Below, piece after piece: positions 25,451 to 35,770 of a stretch of 64,000 bases of DNA (position 1 is the stretch's first letter; each line of letters begins with the position of its first letter). The translations under genes were made by a program, and so were the position numbers. Under the pieces are notes generated by a model. It worked only from the letters and a program-made list of their open reading frames with translations. It was not told where the DNA came from and ran no database searches. The stretch covers positions 1,003,501-1,067,500 of the forward strand of contig JADJBR010000009.1 of the NCBI GenBank assembly GCA_016703645.1, written 5' to 3'. Origin of the DNA: Zoogloea sp. Lineage in GTDB: Bacteria; Pseudomonadota; Gammaproteobacteria; Burkholderiales; Rhodocyclaceae.

Positions 25451-26760
25451 GGTTCATCGCGCTTTTCCGGGGAAGGCGGCCTTGATCTTCAGGAAGAAAT
25501 AGGCTGAGTCGCGGAAGCCGTAGGCCATGCGCTTGATGACCTTGATCCGGTTATTGACGCCCTCCAGGACGCTGGTGTTGAGCGGGAAGATTGCGGAGGC
25601 AAGGATTCCGCGCAGGTATTTGCGCAGTCGTTTGGCAAAGGCAATCGCCGGCGCGATACCACTGTCGATCGTCAGTCGGTACCAGTCCTTCCATCTTCGC
25701 GCCCCTTCTCGCACGTTCGGGGCGAACCAGATTTCTTGATCGCCGTTTTCAGGAGATAGACGGTCGCCAGCGGCGCGTTGGCGGCCAGCAACTCTTCGAG
25801 CTTGACCGCCTGCTCGTCGCCGAGGTTGTCGCGGTTACGTAGCAGCAGCCAGCGCGAGCGCTTGATCACCTGCCGTTGGGCCGGCTCGCTGCGCAAGGCG
25901 TTGGCCTGATCGACCCGCACCCGGTCGACGACTTCCCGACCAAAGCGCGCGACGACGTGAAACAGATCAGGACCACCTCTGCGTTCGGGCAGTGGGCTCG
26001 CACCTCCAGATCGAAGGCGGTGTTCATGTCCATCGCAACGGCCTCGATGTGCTGACAGCCCTCTTTGCCCAGCAATTCGAAGAACGGCCGGATCGCCTCG
26101 CGACTGTTGCCCTCGCCAACCCACAGCACGCGCATGCACTGGGCATCCATGATCACGGTTGCATAGCGGTGTCCCTTGTGCAGCGCGAACTCATCCATCA
26201 CCAGCCGACGCACACCCCGTGCTTCGAACGCGCCGTATTGGGTCTGCAGACGCCGATGATCGATGCGCTTGATGGTGTGCCAGTGCAAGCCCGTGAGTTC
26301 GGCAACATGGGCAATCGGCAGGATCTGCACGAGCGCTTCGACCCAGGCGCGCAATCGGTGCGTGATGCGCTCGCCCGCGTCGAGCCAACTCAGCCGCTCA
26401 GCCGCACGGGCGCCGCACTGATAGCAGTCGAGCCGCCGGATCGGCACATCGAGCCAGACGCGTCGATCGAACCAATCTCGATCGCGCACGCGGCGCCGCC
26501 GCCGTTCATGCACCAGCACGCAGTCACTGCCGCAGCGCCCGCATCGGGGACGGTGCGAAGGGTCTTCGGAAAGGGAGAGAAGCAGCGTACCGTCGGCTTG
26601 CTCCTCGGATGAATTCACGACATGGCCTTCCCAGAAGACCATGCCCAACATAGCATCTCGCATGACGGGGAAGAGGATGGGGATCGGTTTGTTTGGCGAC
26701 TGCCAATCTACCAACCTCCGACCCGTCAACCACTACTTTCCCCAAATCGCGCGAAGAACC
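25451..26760 (-). mobile_element. ISL3-family insertion sequence, about 1310 bp
   Basis: Terminal inverted repeats: GGTTCATCGCGC at 25451 and, on the other strand, GGTTCTTCGCGC from 26760 (15 of 20 positions agree over the first 20 bases). The element holds one broken transposase gene. Flanks are A-rich (25443-25450 and 26761-26768) without a clean 8-bp target duplication. Its right end abuts the T-run of the regulator's terminator, and its left end is 16 bases from the SDR operator. Confidence 0.8.
25454..26663 (-). pseudogene. ISL3-family transposase, two frameshifts
   Basis: The reading starts MRDAMLGMVFWEGHVVNSSE (ATG 26663, with an upstream TTG possible at 26729) and carries the N-terminal zinc finger CGRCGSDC...CYQCGA and the DDE regions VMDEFALHKGHRYATVIMD and AVAMDMNTAFDLEV. 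Near 25970 it must change frame to continue DLFHVVARFGREVVDRVRVD. Near 25735 it changes again to continue VREGARRWKDWYRLTID and the last part LNTSVLEGVNNRIKVIKRM. Each change needs one missing base. Apart from these two sites the protein is complete, so either the IS is recently dead or the sequence has two indel errors. Confidence 0.85.
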
Positions 26761-26761
26761 T

Positions 26762-26785
26762 AAAAAAACGGGCGGCGAAGCCCGT
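26762..26785 (-). terminator. Rho-independent terminator of the GbsR/MarR gene
   Basis: Read on the minus strand: stem ACGGGC, loop TTCGCC, stem GCCCGT, then seven T. It begins 17 bases past the stop of the regulator gene. The ISL3 element ends within the base after the T-run. Confidence 0.75.
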
Positions 26786-26801
26786 CCTGCCCGTTGGGGG
26801 C

Positions 26802-27329
26802 CTATTCCTTCCGGCGAATGGCCTGACTGATGCGGGCGCTGACGCCCAGGGTCTTCATCAGGGTCTCGGGTTTGTAGCGGAGCATCTCGTCGGCCAGGCT
26901 GCTCATGATCTCGATGAACTTGAGGGTGTCCTCGATGCGCTGGCAGGTGCCTTCCTCTTCATCGGCGATGGCCGGGTTGGCCAGGCACTCCCGCAGGGCC
27001 GTGGCGGTCGGATCGATCTCCCGCTGGCGCCGGCCGGCGACGATCAGCTTGAACAGCTCCCACACGTCGGCCGAGGTCTCGAAGTGGTCGCGGCGTTCGC
27101 CCTTGAGGTGCACCACCCGCGCCAGGTTCCAGGACTGCAGCTCCTTGAGGCTGGTGCTGACATTGGAGCGTGCCACGCCGAGGGTTTCGGTGATCTCCTC
27201 GGCGTCCATGGGGCGGCCTGCCAGGTAGAGCAGGGCATGGACCTGGGCCACGGTGCGGTTGACGCCCCAGCGTGACCCCATCTCGCCCCAGTGGAGCACA
27301 AAGCGTTCGGCTATCGGTTTCAGTTCCAT
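26802..27329 (-). CDS. GbsR/MarR-type transcriptional regulator
   Basis: 175 residues from the ATG at 27329 (an in-frame ATG also lies at 27338). The winged helix-turn-helix spans about 20-85 (VNRTVAQVHALLYLAGRPMD, then ITETLGVARSNVSTSLKEL and the wing VHLKGERRDHFETSADVW). A helical C-terminal part follows (about 90-170). The GbsR-type length and C-terminal helix differ from short MarR proteins. A 38-base palindrome immediately upstream (27345-27382) is a likely autoregulatory operator, and a related site lies before the SDR gene. The ligand is unknown. Confidence 0.85.
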   Translation of the reverse strand: MELKPIAERFVLHWGEMGSRWGVNRTVAQVHALLYLAGRPMDAEEITETLGVARSNVSTSLKELQSWNLARVVHLKGERRDHFETSADVWELFKLIVAGRRQREIDPTATALRECLANPAIADEEEGTCQRIEDTLKFIEIMSSLADEMLRYKPETLMKTLGVSARISQAIRRKE

Positions 27330-27344
27330 GGGGCGCATGGTACG

Positions 27345-27382
27345 CCGTCAGTTGTTTCTGTCAATACAGACATAACTGACGG
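27345..27382. promoter_or_regulatory. Palindromic operator upstream of the GbsR/MarR regulator
   Basis: Arms CCGTCAGTTGTTTCTGT (27345-27361) and ACAGACATAACTGACGG (27366-27382) are inverted repeats with 15 of 17 pairs matching around a CAAT centre. There is no T-run on either side, so an operator is more likely than a terminator. Inner TTTCTGT-N4-ACAGA matches the site at 25417-25435. Confidence 0.6.
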
Positions 27383-27398
27383 CAATCAGACCGGCGGG

Positions 27399-28673
27399 CT
27401 AGAAGAAGTAACGCAGGCTCAGTTGCCAGCTCCTCGTCTCGGGCAGGGCGCCGAAGACGCTCAGGGGCGCCCCCCGGTGCTGCAGCCACTGGGCGGCGTA
27501 TTCGAGGCGGTCCACGTGGTAGCGGGCCTCCAGCCAGCTGCGGCGGCTCCAGTCGATGAGGTCCACGTGGTGCATGGCGCTCAGGTCGAGGCGGGGAAGC
27601 AGCGCGTCCTGCCACACGCCGTACAGGAACAGGGCTCGCCGGGTGGGCATCTCCTGGGTGCTCCCGGCCCACTGGCGGTACAGTCCGTAGAGGGGCAGGG
27701 GCCCCTGGCGCAGGCGTCGCCAGTCGGCTTCATCGAGGCCGCCGCCGTTGTGGTGGTATTCGGCCGTCAGGGAAAGTTTGTCGGCGGTAGTGTGGGTGAG
27801 CCCGGCGGACAGGTGGTTCTGCCAGTCGCTGCAGCGGCAGGGGGAGAAAGCCGGTGCGGCCTGGCTCAGTTGCGCGGGGCTGCGTCCGGCAGAACTCTCC
27901 ACGTAGGCCACGGTGGCATCGGTGACGAGGCCGGTGAGGTTGAAGCCGAACTGGGTGGGGCGGCCTTCCTCCTGGTACACCAGCAGTTGGGGTGTGAAGC
28001 CGGCCACCTTCTGGCTCAGGGTCAGCAGGCCACGGTGCTGCCGGTTGGTGGCGCCCAGGTCGGGGTTGAGGCCTTCCGGCTCGGGTTGGCGCGCCAGGCC
28101 TGGCGAGAGCAGCATGCTCAGGGAGCCGCCCTCCCACAGGTGCTGGCCCCGCAGCATCACGCTGCCCTGGCGGTTCTCCTTGAGGCTGGCGGGGCTGACG
28201 GACACGGCGGCGCGCACGGCACCGGCACGGAAATAGTCGGTGGGGTTGTAGCCCAGGGCCACGCCGTTGCGCACATTGATGCGCCCCAGGTCGATCAGGG
28301 TGTCGGGCTGCAGGCGCCCGCTCAGGTAGGCTTCCTTGAGGGTGTTGATGGCCTCCTCGCTGCCCCGCAGGGCGGGCTGGCTGAGGTCCAGGCGGTTGGC
28401 TACCAGGACGCGCCAGTCGCGGTTCAGGGCGTGGTCGTACTGGATGTCCAGGGACAGGCGGCGGTTGCTCCGGGTGTCGCCGCCGCCGCGGGGCTGGCTG
28501 CCCCCCAGGCCCAGTTCCACAAAGCGTCGCCAGTCGCTGGGGGCGTGTACTTCATCGGGTGCGGCGTCGGCGAGGCGCAGGGCGTCCAGGTCGGCATCCT
28601 GGGCGGCCAGCGGCCCGTTGCCCAACAGCAGGGCCATGGCCAGGCCGGCAAGGCAGGCCGGCGGACGCCTCAT
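27399..28673 (-). CDS. Outer-membrane beta-barrel protein of unknown function
   Basis: 424 residues with a signal peptide (MRRPPACLAGLAMALLLGNG, cleaved after PLAA). Alternating polar/aromatic strands run throughout (for example RRLSLDIQYDHALNRDWRVLV and LTAEYHHNGG), and the protein ends in Phe (SLRYFF), the usual C-terminal signature for Bam-assembled barrels. It overlaps the upstream LolA-like gene by 4 bases (ATGA), last of a four-gene transcript with an ABC ATPase and permease. No specific family recognised; possibly a DUF1302-like or porin-type protein. Confidence 0.65.
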   Translation of the reverse strand: MRRPPACLAGLAMALLLGNGPLAAQDADLDALRLADAAPDEVHAPSDWRRFVELGLGGSQPRGGGDTRSNRRLSLDIQYDHALNRDWRVLVANRLDLSQPALRGSEEAINTLKEAYLSGRLQPDTLIDLGRINVRNGVALGYNPTDYFRAGAVRAAVSVSPASLKENRQGSVMLRGQHLWEGGSLSMLLSPGLARQPEPEGLNPDLGATNRQHRGLLTLSQKVAGFTPQLLVYQEEGRPTQFGFNLTGLVTDATVAYVESSAGRSPAQLSQAAPAFSPCRCSDWQNHLSAGLTHTTADKLSLTAEYHHNGGGLDEADWRRLRQGPLPLYGLYRQWAGSTQEMPTRRALFLYGVWQDALLPRLDLSAMHHVDLIDWSRRSWLEARYHVDRLEYAAQWLQHRGAPLSVFGALPETRSWQLSLRYFF

Positions 28674-29449
28674 TCGGGCTTGAAGCGGGGCAGGTAGTCC
28701 CGCTGCAGCCAGGTCTCGGGCACCTCGCGCTTCACCCAGTCGCTGTAGCGCATCACCGTGACCCAGTCGGGTTCCAGGCCGTCGATGATCACCGTCTCGG
28801 TGGGGCGCTGGATGCCGAACACGGTCTGGTAGCGCCGGTAGTAGGCGGTCTTCAGGAGTTTGCCGCTTTCCGAATAGAAGCGTGCCTTGAGGGGGCGGGC
28901 GCTGGCCGCGTCCACCCACATGTCAATGCGGGCGTAAGTGGCGTCCGGGGTGCTGGCCGACAGGCTGAGGCGGTGGCTGCGGCGGGTCTGGCGGTCGCCG
29001 TCCTGGGTGTCTTCCTCGACGGCGCTGGTGGCCTGGTAGTCCCGCGCCAGGTTCACCGTCACCACGTCGCCGTTGGAGGCCTGGCCGAGCAGGCGCTGCT
29101 GGGGCGACAGGCGGATGCTGGCCTTGCTGGCAGGGTCGTAAAACCACAGGTCCTTGCCGTTGAAGAGGATCAGCTTGTTGGCATCCCGGGCCGGTGCGGT
29201 ATAGCGCACCAGGCTGCGGAACTGGCCGCCATTGGGGTCGGCCTTGGAATAGATGGCCAGGGTGCTGCTGTCGGTCTGCTTGCCCTGGCGGTACTCGATG
29301 AGGCTGTTGGTGAGGCCGAAGGGAAAGTCCGGGTTGCGCACCGCGTCGCTGGCGATGAGGATCTCCTGGGGGCTGGGCGCCGCCCCGGCGGGCAGGGCGA
29401 GGGTGGCGAGGGCAAGGAGGGGGGGCAGGAGGCGGAGCCGTATCTTCAT
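28670..29449 (-). CDS. LolA-like outer-membrane lipoprotein-sorting protein
   Basis: 259 residues with a signal peptide (LLPPLLALATLALPAGA). The body resembles the LolA/LolB half-barrel family annotated as 'outer membrane lipoprotein-sorting protein': SLIEYRQGKQTDSSTLAIYS, LILFNGKDLWFYDP, SQQ-type RLSPQQRLLGQASNGDV and the late ARFYSESGKLLKTAYYRRYQ. Such proteins, encoded next to FtsX-type ABC transporters, are thought to carry lipid or lipoprotein cargo across the periplasm. Start ATG at 29449, 3 bases after the permease stop. Confidence 0.8.
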   Translation of the reverse strand: MKIRLRLLPPLLALATLALPAGAAPSPQEILIASDAVRNPDFPFGLTNSLIEYRQGKQTDSSTLAIYSKADPNGGQFRSLVRYTAPARDANKLILFNGKDLWFYDPASKASIRLSPQQRLLGQASNGDVVTVNLARDYQATSAVEEDTQDGDRQTRRSHRLSLSASTPDATYARIDMWVDAASARPLKARFYSESGKLLKTAYYRRYQTVFGIQRPTETVIIDGLEPDWVTVMRYSDWVKREVPETWLQRDYLPRFKPE

Positions 29450-29452
29450 GAT

Positions 29453-30837
29453 TCAGGCGTGGCGCAGGGCATCGACGATCACCAGTTTCGCCGCCCGCCG
29501 TGCGGGCCACCAGGCCGACAGGAGGGTGACGCCGAGCATGCCGAGAACACTGCCGACAAGCAGCGGCAGATCCTGACCGACGCGTACCAGGATCAGATAG
29601 GCATAGGAGTAGCCGGGGGGCGTCCATGACCAGCCGCTGTGGTTGATGGCGTAGGCGATGATCAGGGCGCAGAGCACGCCGAGTGCCGAGCCGGCGAGGC
29701 CCAGCAGCAGGGCCTCGCACACGAACAGGCGGCGGATGCCGGCGCGGCGCAGGCCCATGGCCCGCAGGGTGCCGATCTCGGCGGTGCGCTCGACCACGGC
29801 GGTGCTCATGGTGTTGCCGATGGTGAACAACACAATGACGCCGATCAGGAGGGCAATGAAACTGAACATGGAGCCCATGAACTCGTTGGTCTGGCGGTAC
29901 ATGGGGTTGAGGGTTTCGAAGTCCAGGATCTCCAGGTCTGCCTCCTTGAAGTGCTCGGCCAGCAGCGCGTTGAGGCGCGCACGGGCGGCCGGGATCTGCC
30001 AGGTGTGATGGAGCTGCACGAGGATGGCGGTGACCTGGGGCGTAGCGGTGCCGAAGATCAGGCGTTGGGCCTGGGCCAGATGCATGACCATATACACGTC
30101 GTCGAGGGCCTTGATGCCCATGTTGTTGGCTTTGATCACATTGAGGCTGGCCACATTGGGGGCGCCCCGCGCGGTGGCAGCGAGCATCTCGATGCGGTTC
30201 TCGCCCGCCGGCTGCGGGCTGGCCTTCTCCACGGCGGTGAGGGCCGCGATGTCGTCGGGCAGCGCGGCACCGTCGCTGGCGGTGTGCGCCCTTCCCGGGC
30301 GACAGTCGGGGGCGTCGAGCAGGGCGCAGAGATTCAGTCTGCGCGCTACGCCGGTACCGACGATCACCGTGTCCTCGGCGGCCCCGGCCAGGGGCAGCGG
30401 CTTGGCGTAGCTCACCACGCCCAGGTCGTTCCACTGATACATGCGGTTGCGATCCTCGGGGATCAGGCCGATTGCCATCACTGAGCGGGACACTCCCGCG
30501 GCAAAGTTGCCGGCAATGCCGCCCAGTTGCAGCGTGGGCGTGACAACGGCCAGCATCGGCGCCAGCTCCGGATCCTGGCGGATCCGTTCGATGAGCTGGG
30601 GGTAGTTCGCAATGCCGTAGGCGGTGGGGTTGTCACCGCCGTCCAGGAAGTAGCCTCTGCGCTGGACCTGCAGGTGGCCCGTCTGCTGCACGAAGCCGGT
30701 CTGTGTTCCGTAGATGATGTTGGAGCGATAGCCTCCGAACAGCAGGATGGCCACCAGGCCCACCATCATGGCCAGCAGGGTGGTGAGGGAGCGGCGGCGG
30801 TTGCGCAGCAGGTTGCGCAGGGCCAGGGATACCGTAT

Positions 30838-30841
<4 letters not shown>
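29453..30841 (-). CDS. FtsX/LolE-type ABC transporter permease
   Basis: 462 residues. Topology is the MacB/LolCE type: an N-terminal membrane anchor (RSLTTLLAMMVGLVAILLFGG), a large periplasmic domain (about 45-310), then three C-terminal helices (MFSFIALLIGVIVLFTIGN, RLFVCEALLLGLAGSALGVL, GSVLGMLGVTLLSAWWPA). The conserved ERTAEIGTLRAMGLRRAGIR coupling segment that contacts the ATPase is present. The start overlaps the ATPase stop by 4 bases. It probably extracts lipid-linked cargo from the inner membrane or drives a tripartite export route. Confidence 0.9.
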
Positions 30842-31527
<686 letters not shown>

Positions 31528-31656
31528 CGCGTTTCCTGAAAGAATCAACTCTGATTGAGCGGAGCGCATGCTAAGGGGGCGGCGCCCGACGGGTATTGTA
31601 CGTTTCCGACATGCCGGCTGGCTGTCGTGACCCGCCTTACTCCCTATACTGCGGCC

Positions 31657-32586
31657 ATGTTCAGAATCGACCCGACGCCTTCCGGCGAGCTGGCGGCGTC
31701 CCTCTCTGCGGCCCGTTCCACCCTGTGGCTGCCCCGTGCGGCCCTGTCGTCGTGCGTGCGTGCCGTGATCAGCCGAGACACCCGCGGGGTGAATCTGGAC
31801 GAAGCCGCGCGCTACAACCACTTTCCGGCCGCCCCGGTGTGCTCCCTGGTCTGGTACTTCCACGGCGAGGCGGAGATCCTCGACCCCCACCGGCCCGCCG
31901 CCCCCGACACGCCCGGCCGACCCCTGCCCGACCGCATCACCTTCTGCGGCCCCTTCAACCGGCCGGTGATCAGCCGCAACCCGGGGCCCATGCACGCGAT
32001 GATGCTGATGCTCATGCCCGACGCCCTGGGTCAGCTCACCGGACTGGATCCGGGCGCCTTCCTCAACCGCGTCGTGCCCGCCAGCGAGGTGCTGGATGCG
32101 TCGTGGATGGCCCTGTGCCGCGCCGTGGATGAGGCCCCCGACGACGAGGCCCGTGTGGCCCTCATGGATGAATTCCTGACGCCCCGCTGGCGGCAGGTGC
32201 GCCCCGATGCGGCCTCGCCGGTCCGGGTGTATGCCGACTGGTCCCGCAATCTCGCCCTGCGCGCCTCGGTGTCGGGCTGGGGGCGCAGCCTGCGGCAGGT
32301 GGAGCGGCGCATCAAGCAATGGACCGGCCAGCCCCTGCGCGAGCTGCGTGGCATGGGCCGCTCCGAGCAGGCCTTCTTTGAGGCCGTGGTGGCGGGGCGC
32401 TCGGGTGAGGTGAGCTGGAGCGACGTGGCCAGCAGCAGCGGCTACGCCGACCAATCCCACCTGTGCCGCCAGAGCCGCCGTGTCACCGGCTTCCCGCCGG
32501 CCGAACTGCGCCGCCGCATCTTTGCCGACGAGAGCTTCTGGGCCTACCGCCTGTGGGGCTTCAGCGAAAGCGAGCTACCCGATTGA
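31657..32586 (+). CDS. AraC-family transcriptional regulator
   Basis: 309 residues. The N-terminal half (about 1-190) is an unassigned sensor region of DUF6597 kind: PVCSLVWYFHGEAEIL and ITFCGPFNRPVISRNPG. The C-terminal half is the AraC DNA-binding domain with two helix-turn-helices: ASVSGWGRSLRQVERRIKQW and WSDVASSSGYADQSHLCRQS followed by RRVTGFPPAELRRR. It is divergent from the ABC operon across 129 bases and may control it, although divergence is the only evidence. Confidence 0.85.
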   Translation: MFRIDPTPSGELAASLSAARSTLWLPRAALSSCVRAVISRDTRGVNLDEAARYNHFPAAPVCSLVWYFHGEAEILDPHRPAAPDTPGRPLPDRITFCGPFNRPVISRNPGPMHAMMLMLMPDALGQLTGLDPGAFLNRVVPASEVLDASWMALCRAVDEAPDDEARVALMDEFLTPRWRQVRPDAASPVRVYADWSRNLALRASVSGWGRSLRQVERRIKQWTGQPLRELRGMGRSEQAFFEAVVAGRSGEVSWSDVASSSGYADQSHLCRQSRRVTGFPPAELRRRIFADESFWAYRLWGFSESELPD

Positions 32587-32737
32587 GCGGGTGTGACTGA
32601 AACCCCTGCACGGCCCGAATTCGCCACACCTGCGGCGTGCGCGCAGGGGCCTGGATCGGCTCGTGCGGGTCCGATGGGTTCGACCCCTCCGGGATATGTG
32701 TTAAAACCCGTGGCTTCCGAGCGTCACCCTTGCCCCG

Positions 32738-35083
32738 ATGTCTTTGTTCCTCCGTCTGCGGCAGGCCCTTGCCGGTCTGCTGCTTGCCCTGCATAGCCGG
32801 CTAGCGCCCTGGCTGTCCCGCCTGCGCCGCCCCAGCCGCCGCGAGCTGCTGCTCGGCCTTGCCGCCCTGCCGGCCCTGCTGCTGGTTTACAGCCTTATCC
32901 TCATCCCCTTCACCCCGGGCATCCGTGACATCCGCAAGGCCAAGCTGGAGCAGCCGGCGCGGGTGCTGTCGGCGGACGGCAAGGAACTGGCCGTCTTCAA
33001 GTGGGCCAACCGGGAGTGGGTGGGGCTGGAGCGCATGTCGCCCCAGGTGAAGGCGGCCCTGATCGCCACCGAGGATCACCGCTTTTACGAACACCACGGC
33101 ATCGACTTCTACCGCCTGGCCGGAGCGGCCCTGCGCACCTTCAGCGGTGACAAGCAGGGTGGCTCGACCCTCACCCAGCAGCTCGCCCGCAACCTCTACC
33201 CCGACGAGATCGGCCGCGCCCCCACGCTGACCCGCAAGCTTAAGGAAGCGATCACCGCGTTCAAGATCGAGGCCCTGTACTCCAAGGACGAGATCCTCGA
33301 GACCTACCTCAACACCGTGCCCTTTCTTTACAACGCCTGGGGCATCGAGATGGCGGCGCGCACGTACTTCGACAAGCCGGCGCGCAGCCTTGACGTGCTG
33401 GAGGCGGCCACCCTGGTGGGGATGCTCAAGGGCAACAGCTACTACAACCCGGTGCTCAACCCCGAGCGGGCGCTGGCCCGGCGCAATACGGTGCTGGCCC
33501 AGATGGTGAAGCGCGGCAAGCTCGACGAGGCCCGCCTGGCCGGCCTGCAGAAGAAGCCCCTGCGCATCGACTTCGAGCGCCAGCTCGAAGCCCCCGGGCC
33601 GGCGCCCCACTTTGCCCAGCAGATCCGCAAGCTGCTCATCGCCTGGGCCGACAGCCACGGCTACAACATCTACGCCGACGGGCTGGTGGTGCGCACCACC
33701 CTGGACAGCCGCCTGCAAGCCCAGGCCACCCAGGCGGTGCAACGTCGGGGCCGTCAGCTCCAGGCCCTGGCGGACCAGGCCTGGGCCGGGCGCAAGGGCT
33801 GGGCGGGCAGCCCTGAGCTGGTGGAGGCCTTCGTCCGGGAGTCGAAGGCCTATCGCGCGGCGCTGGCCCGGGGCCAGACGGCCGAGGAGACGCTGGCCCG
33901 CCTGCTCGCCGACAAACCCTTCCTCGACGCCCTGCGCCAGGAGCAGACCCGGGTCCAGGTGGGTTTCCTGGCCCTCGACCCGCGGGACGGTCAGGTGCGC
34001 GCCTGGGTAGGCAGCCGGGATTTCCAGACCGACCCCTTCGACCACGTGGCCCAGGCCCGCCGCCAGCCCGGCTCCACCTTCAAGCCCTTTGTCTACGGCG
34101 CGGCCTTCGACAAGGGCATGCAGCCCGGCGATACCCTGATCGACCGGGAGGTGGAGATTCCCCTGCCCGATGACGAGGTGTGGCGCCCCACCGATGAATC
34201 CCCGCCCAGCGGCAAGCCGGTGAGCCTGCGCGACGGCCTGGTGTACTCCCGCAACCGCATCACCGCACAACTGATGGACGAGGTTGGCCCGGCCCGGGTG
34301 GCCCGGCTGGCGAAGAAGATGGGCGTGCGCCAGAGCCCCCTGGAGGAGGTGCCCTCCCTGGCCCTGGGCACCAGCCCGGTGACCCTCAAGGAGATGGTGG
34401 CGGCCTACGGCACCCTGGCCAATGGCGGTGGCTACATCGAGCCGGTGCTGATCACCCGCATCGAGGACCGCAGCGGCCAGGTGCTGGAGGAGTTTGCTCC
34501 CGTGGCGCCGGAGGCGGCCCTCGACCCGGGCGTGGCCTACACCCTGCTCGACGTGATGCGCGGCGTGGTGGACCGGGGCACCGGCGTGGCCATCCGCAAC
34601 CAGTTCGGCCTGCGCGCCGACCTGGCCGGCAAGACCGGCACGACCCAGGACAACACCGACGGCTGGTTCATCCTGATGCACCCGCAACTGGTGGGTGGCG
34701 CCTGGGTCGGCTTCAACGACAACCGCATCACCCTGCGCAGCGACTACTGGGGGCAGGGCGCCCGCAGTGCCCTGCCCATCGTCGGCGACACCTTCCATTA
34801 CGCCCTCGCCAACCGCCTGATCGACCCGCGCCAGCGCTTCGTGTCGCGGGAGGAGCCCGGCCTGCTGCAGCGGGGATGGCGCTGGGTGAGCCGCCTGTGG
34901 GCGCCCCCCGAGCCCGAGCCGGAACCCCGCCCCGCCCCCCGGCGTCCCCGACCCCAGCTACCCTCACAGCCGGCGCCGCCTCCGCCCGTGCCGGCGGAGC
35001 CTGTGCCGGCGCCGTCACCCCCGCTCCCCACCCCCGGCGGCGAGACGCGACCCGAAACCGCTATCATCCCGGCGGAGCGTTGA
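32738..35083 (+). CDS. Class A penicillin-binding protein (transglycosylase/transpeptidase)
   Basis: 781-residue bifunctional peptidoglycan synthase. One membrane anchor lies near 30-55 (LLLGLAALPALLLVYSLILI). The GT51 transglycosylase has the catalytic Glu in ATEDHRFYEHHGID, and GGSTLTQQLARN. The transpeptidase has the acylated Ser in PGSTFKPFVYGA, YSRNRITAQLM (SxN box) and AGKTGTTQDNTDGWF (KTG box). The tail after about residue 700 is a Pro-rich disordered stretch. It resembles PBP1A/PBP1C-like enzymes but lacks the OB insert of E. coli PBP1A, so I give no symbol. ATG at 32738. Confidence 0.9.
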   Translation: MSLFLRLRQALAGLLLALHSRLAPWLSRLRRPSRRELLLGLAALPALLLVYSLILIPFTPGIRDIRKAKLEQPARVLSADGKELAVFKWANREWVGLERMSPQVKAALIATEDHRFYEHHGIDFYRLAGAALRTFSGDKQGGSTLTQQLARNLYPDEIGRAPTLTRKLKEAITAFKIEALYSKDEILETYLNTVPFLYNAWGIEMAARTYFDKPARSLDVLEAATLVGMLKGNSYYNPVLNPERALARRNTVLAQMVKRGKLDEARLAGLQKKPLRIDFERQLEAPGPAPHFAQQIRKLLIAWADSHGYNIYADGLVVRTTLDSRLQAQATQAVQRRGRQLQALADQAWAGRKGWAGSPELVEAFVRESKAYRAALARGQTAEETLARLLADKPFLDALRQEQTRVQVGFLALDPRDGQVRAWVGSRDFQTDPFDHVAQARRQPGSTFKPFVYGAAFDKGMQPGDTLIDREVEIPLPDDEVWRPTDESPPSGKPVSLRDGLVYSRNRITAQLMDEVGPARVARLAKKMGVRQSPLEEVPSLALGTSPVTLKEMVAAYGTLANGGGYIEPVLITRIEDRSGQVLEEFAPVAPEAALDPGVAYTLLDVMRGVVDRGTGVAIRNQFGLRADLAGKTGTTQDNTDGWFILMHPQLVGGAWVGFNDNRITLRSDYWGQGARSALPIVGDTFHYALANRLIDPRQRFVSREEPGLLQRGWRWVSRLWAPPEPEPEPRPAPRRPRPQLPSQPAPPPPVPAEPVPAPSPPLPTPGGETRPETAIIPAER

Positions 35084-35107
35084 GTCCGGGAACAAGGAGA
35101 CAGTCTG

Positions 35108-35770
35108 GTGGAAGACAGGGACCGACAGGAAGCACGGCGCTTCACCTTGCCCGACGATGAGAAGGAGCGCCGCCTGCAGGATGTGCGGGCACGTCTGCAC
35201 GTGGACGGGCAGACCGCGCCGGCCGAACGCAGCGGCGGTGGCTGGCTGCTGCCGGCCCTGTTCTGGACGGCGCTGATCGGCCTGGGCACCCTGGGCGCCA
35301 GCTACTGGCTGTCACACAGCAAGGGCGACACCACCCTTCAGGTGGTGGCCGACGGCAGCCTGGAGCTGCGCATGGGGCGGGGTGGCCACTACGAGGTGAG
35401 CGGTGCGGTGGGCGCCGTGCCCATCCAGTTCCTGGTGGACACGGGGGCCAGCGTCACTGCCATTCCCCGCCACCTGGGCGAGCGCATCGGCATCCGCGAA
35501 TGCGCCGCCATCGGCTTCGACCTGAGCGCCGCCAACGAACCCGGCTGCTGCCGCAAGGAGACCTTCCGCACGGCCAATGGCACGGCCGAAGCCTGCGTCG
35601 GTCGCGTGCCGTCCCTGCGCTTCGGCCCCTTCGAGGTGCGTAACGCCAGTGTTGCGGTGATGCCCGGCATGGGCGAGCAGGCCCTGCTGGGCATGAACGT
35701 GCTGAAGCACTTCAGCCTGGTGCAGGAGAGGCGGCGCCTGACCGTCTCGTCGGCGGTGCTGGCGCGCTGA
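35108..35770 (+). CDS. Membrane-anchored retropepsin-like aspartic protease
   Basis: 220 residues from a GTG start at 35108 with a strong AAGGAG site (35094-35099). One transmembrane helix (LLPALFWTALIGLGTLGASY, about 47-68) anchors a periplasmic domain of the clan AA/TIGR02281 kind: active loop FLVDTGASVTAI and a late ALLGMNVLKHFSL segment. The loop between the two carries an unusual cluster, NEPGCCRKETF, plus further Cys residues. Bacterial members are single-chain retropepsin homologues believed to act as homodimers. It lies between the penicillin-binding protein and panE, whose start overlaps its stop (TGATG). Confidence 0.85.
   Translation: MEDRDRQEARRFTLPDDEKERRLQDVRARLHVDGQTAPAERSGGGWLLPALFWTALIGLGTLGASYWLSHSKGDTTLQVVADGSLELRMGRGGHYEVSGAVGAVPIQFLVDTGASVTAIPRHLGERIGIRECAAIGFDLSAANEPGCCRKETFRTANGTAEACVGRVPSLRFGPFEVRNASVAVMPGMGEQALLGMNVLKHFSLVQERRRLTVSSAVLAR

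Noticed and set aside
25443-26768. An 8-bp target duplication flanking the ISL3 element
   Set aside because: The flanks GCTAAAAA and TAAAAAAA agree at only five positions. They are A-rich but not a convincing duplication.
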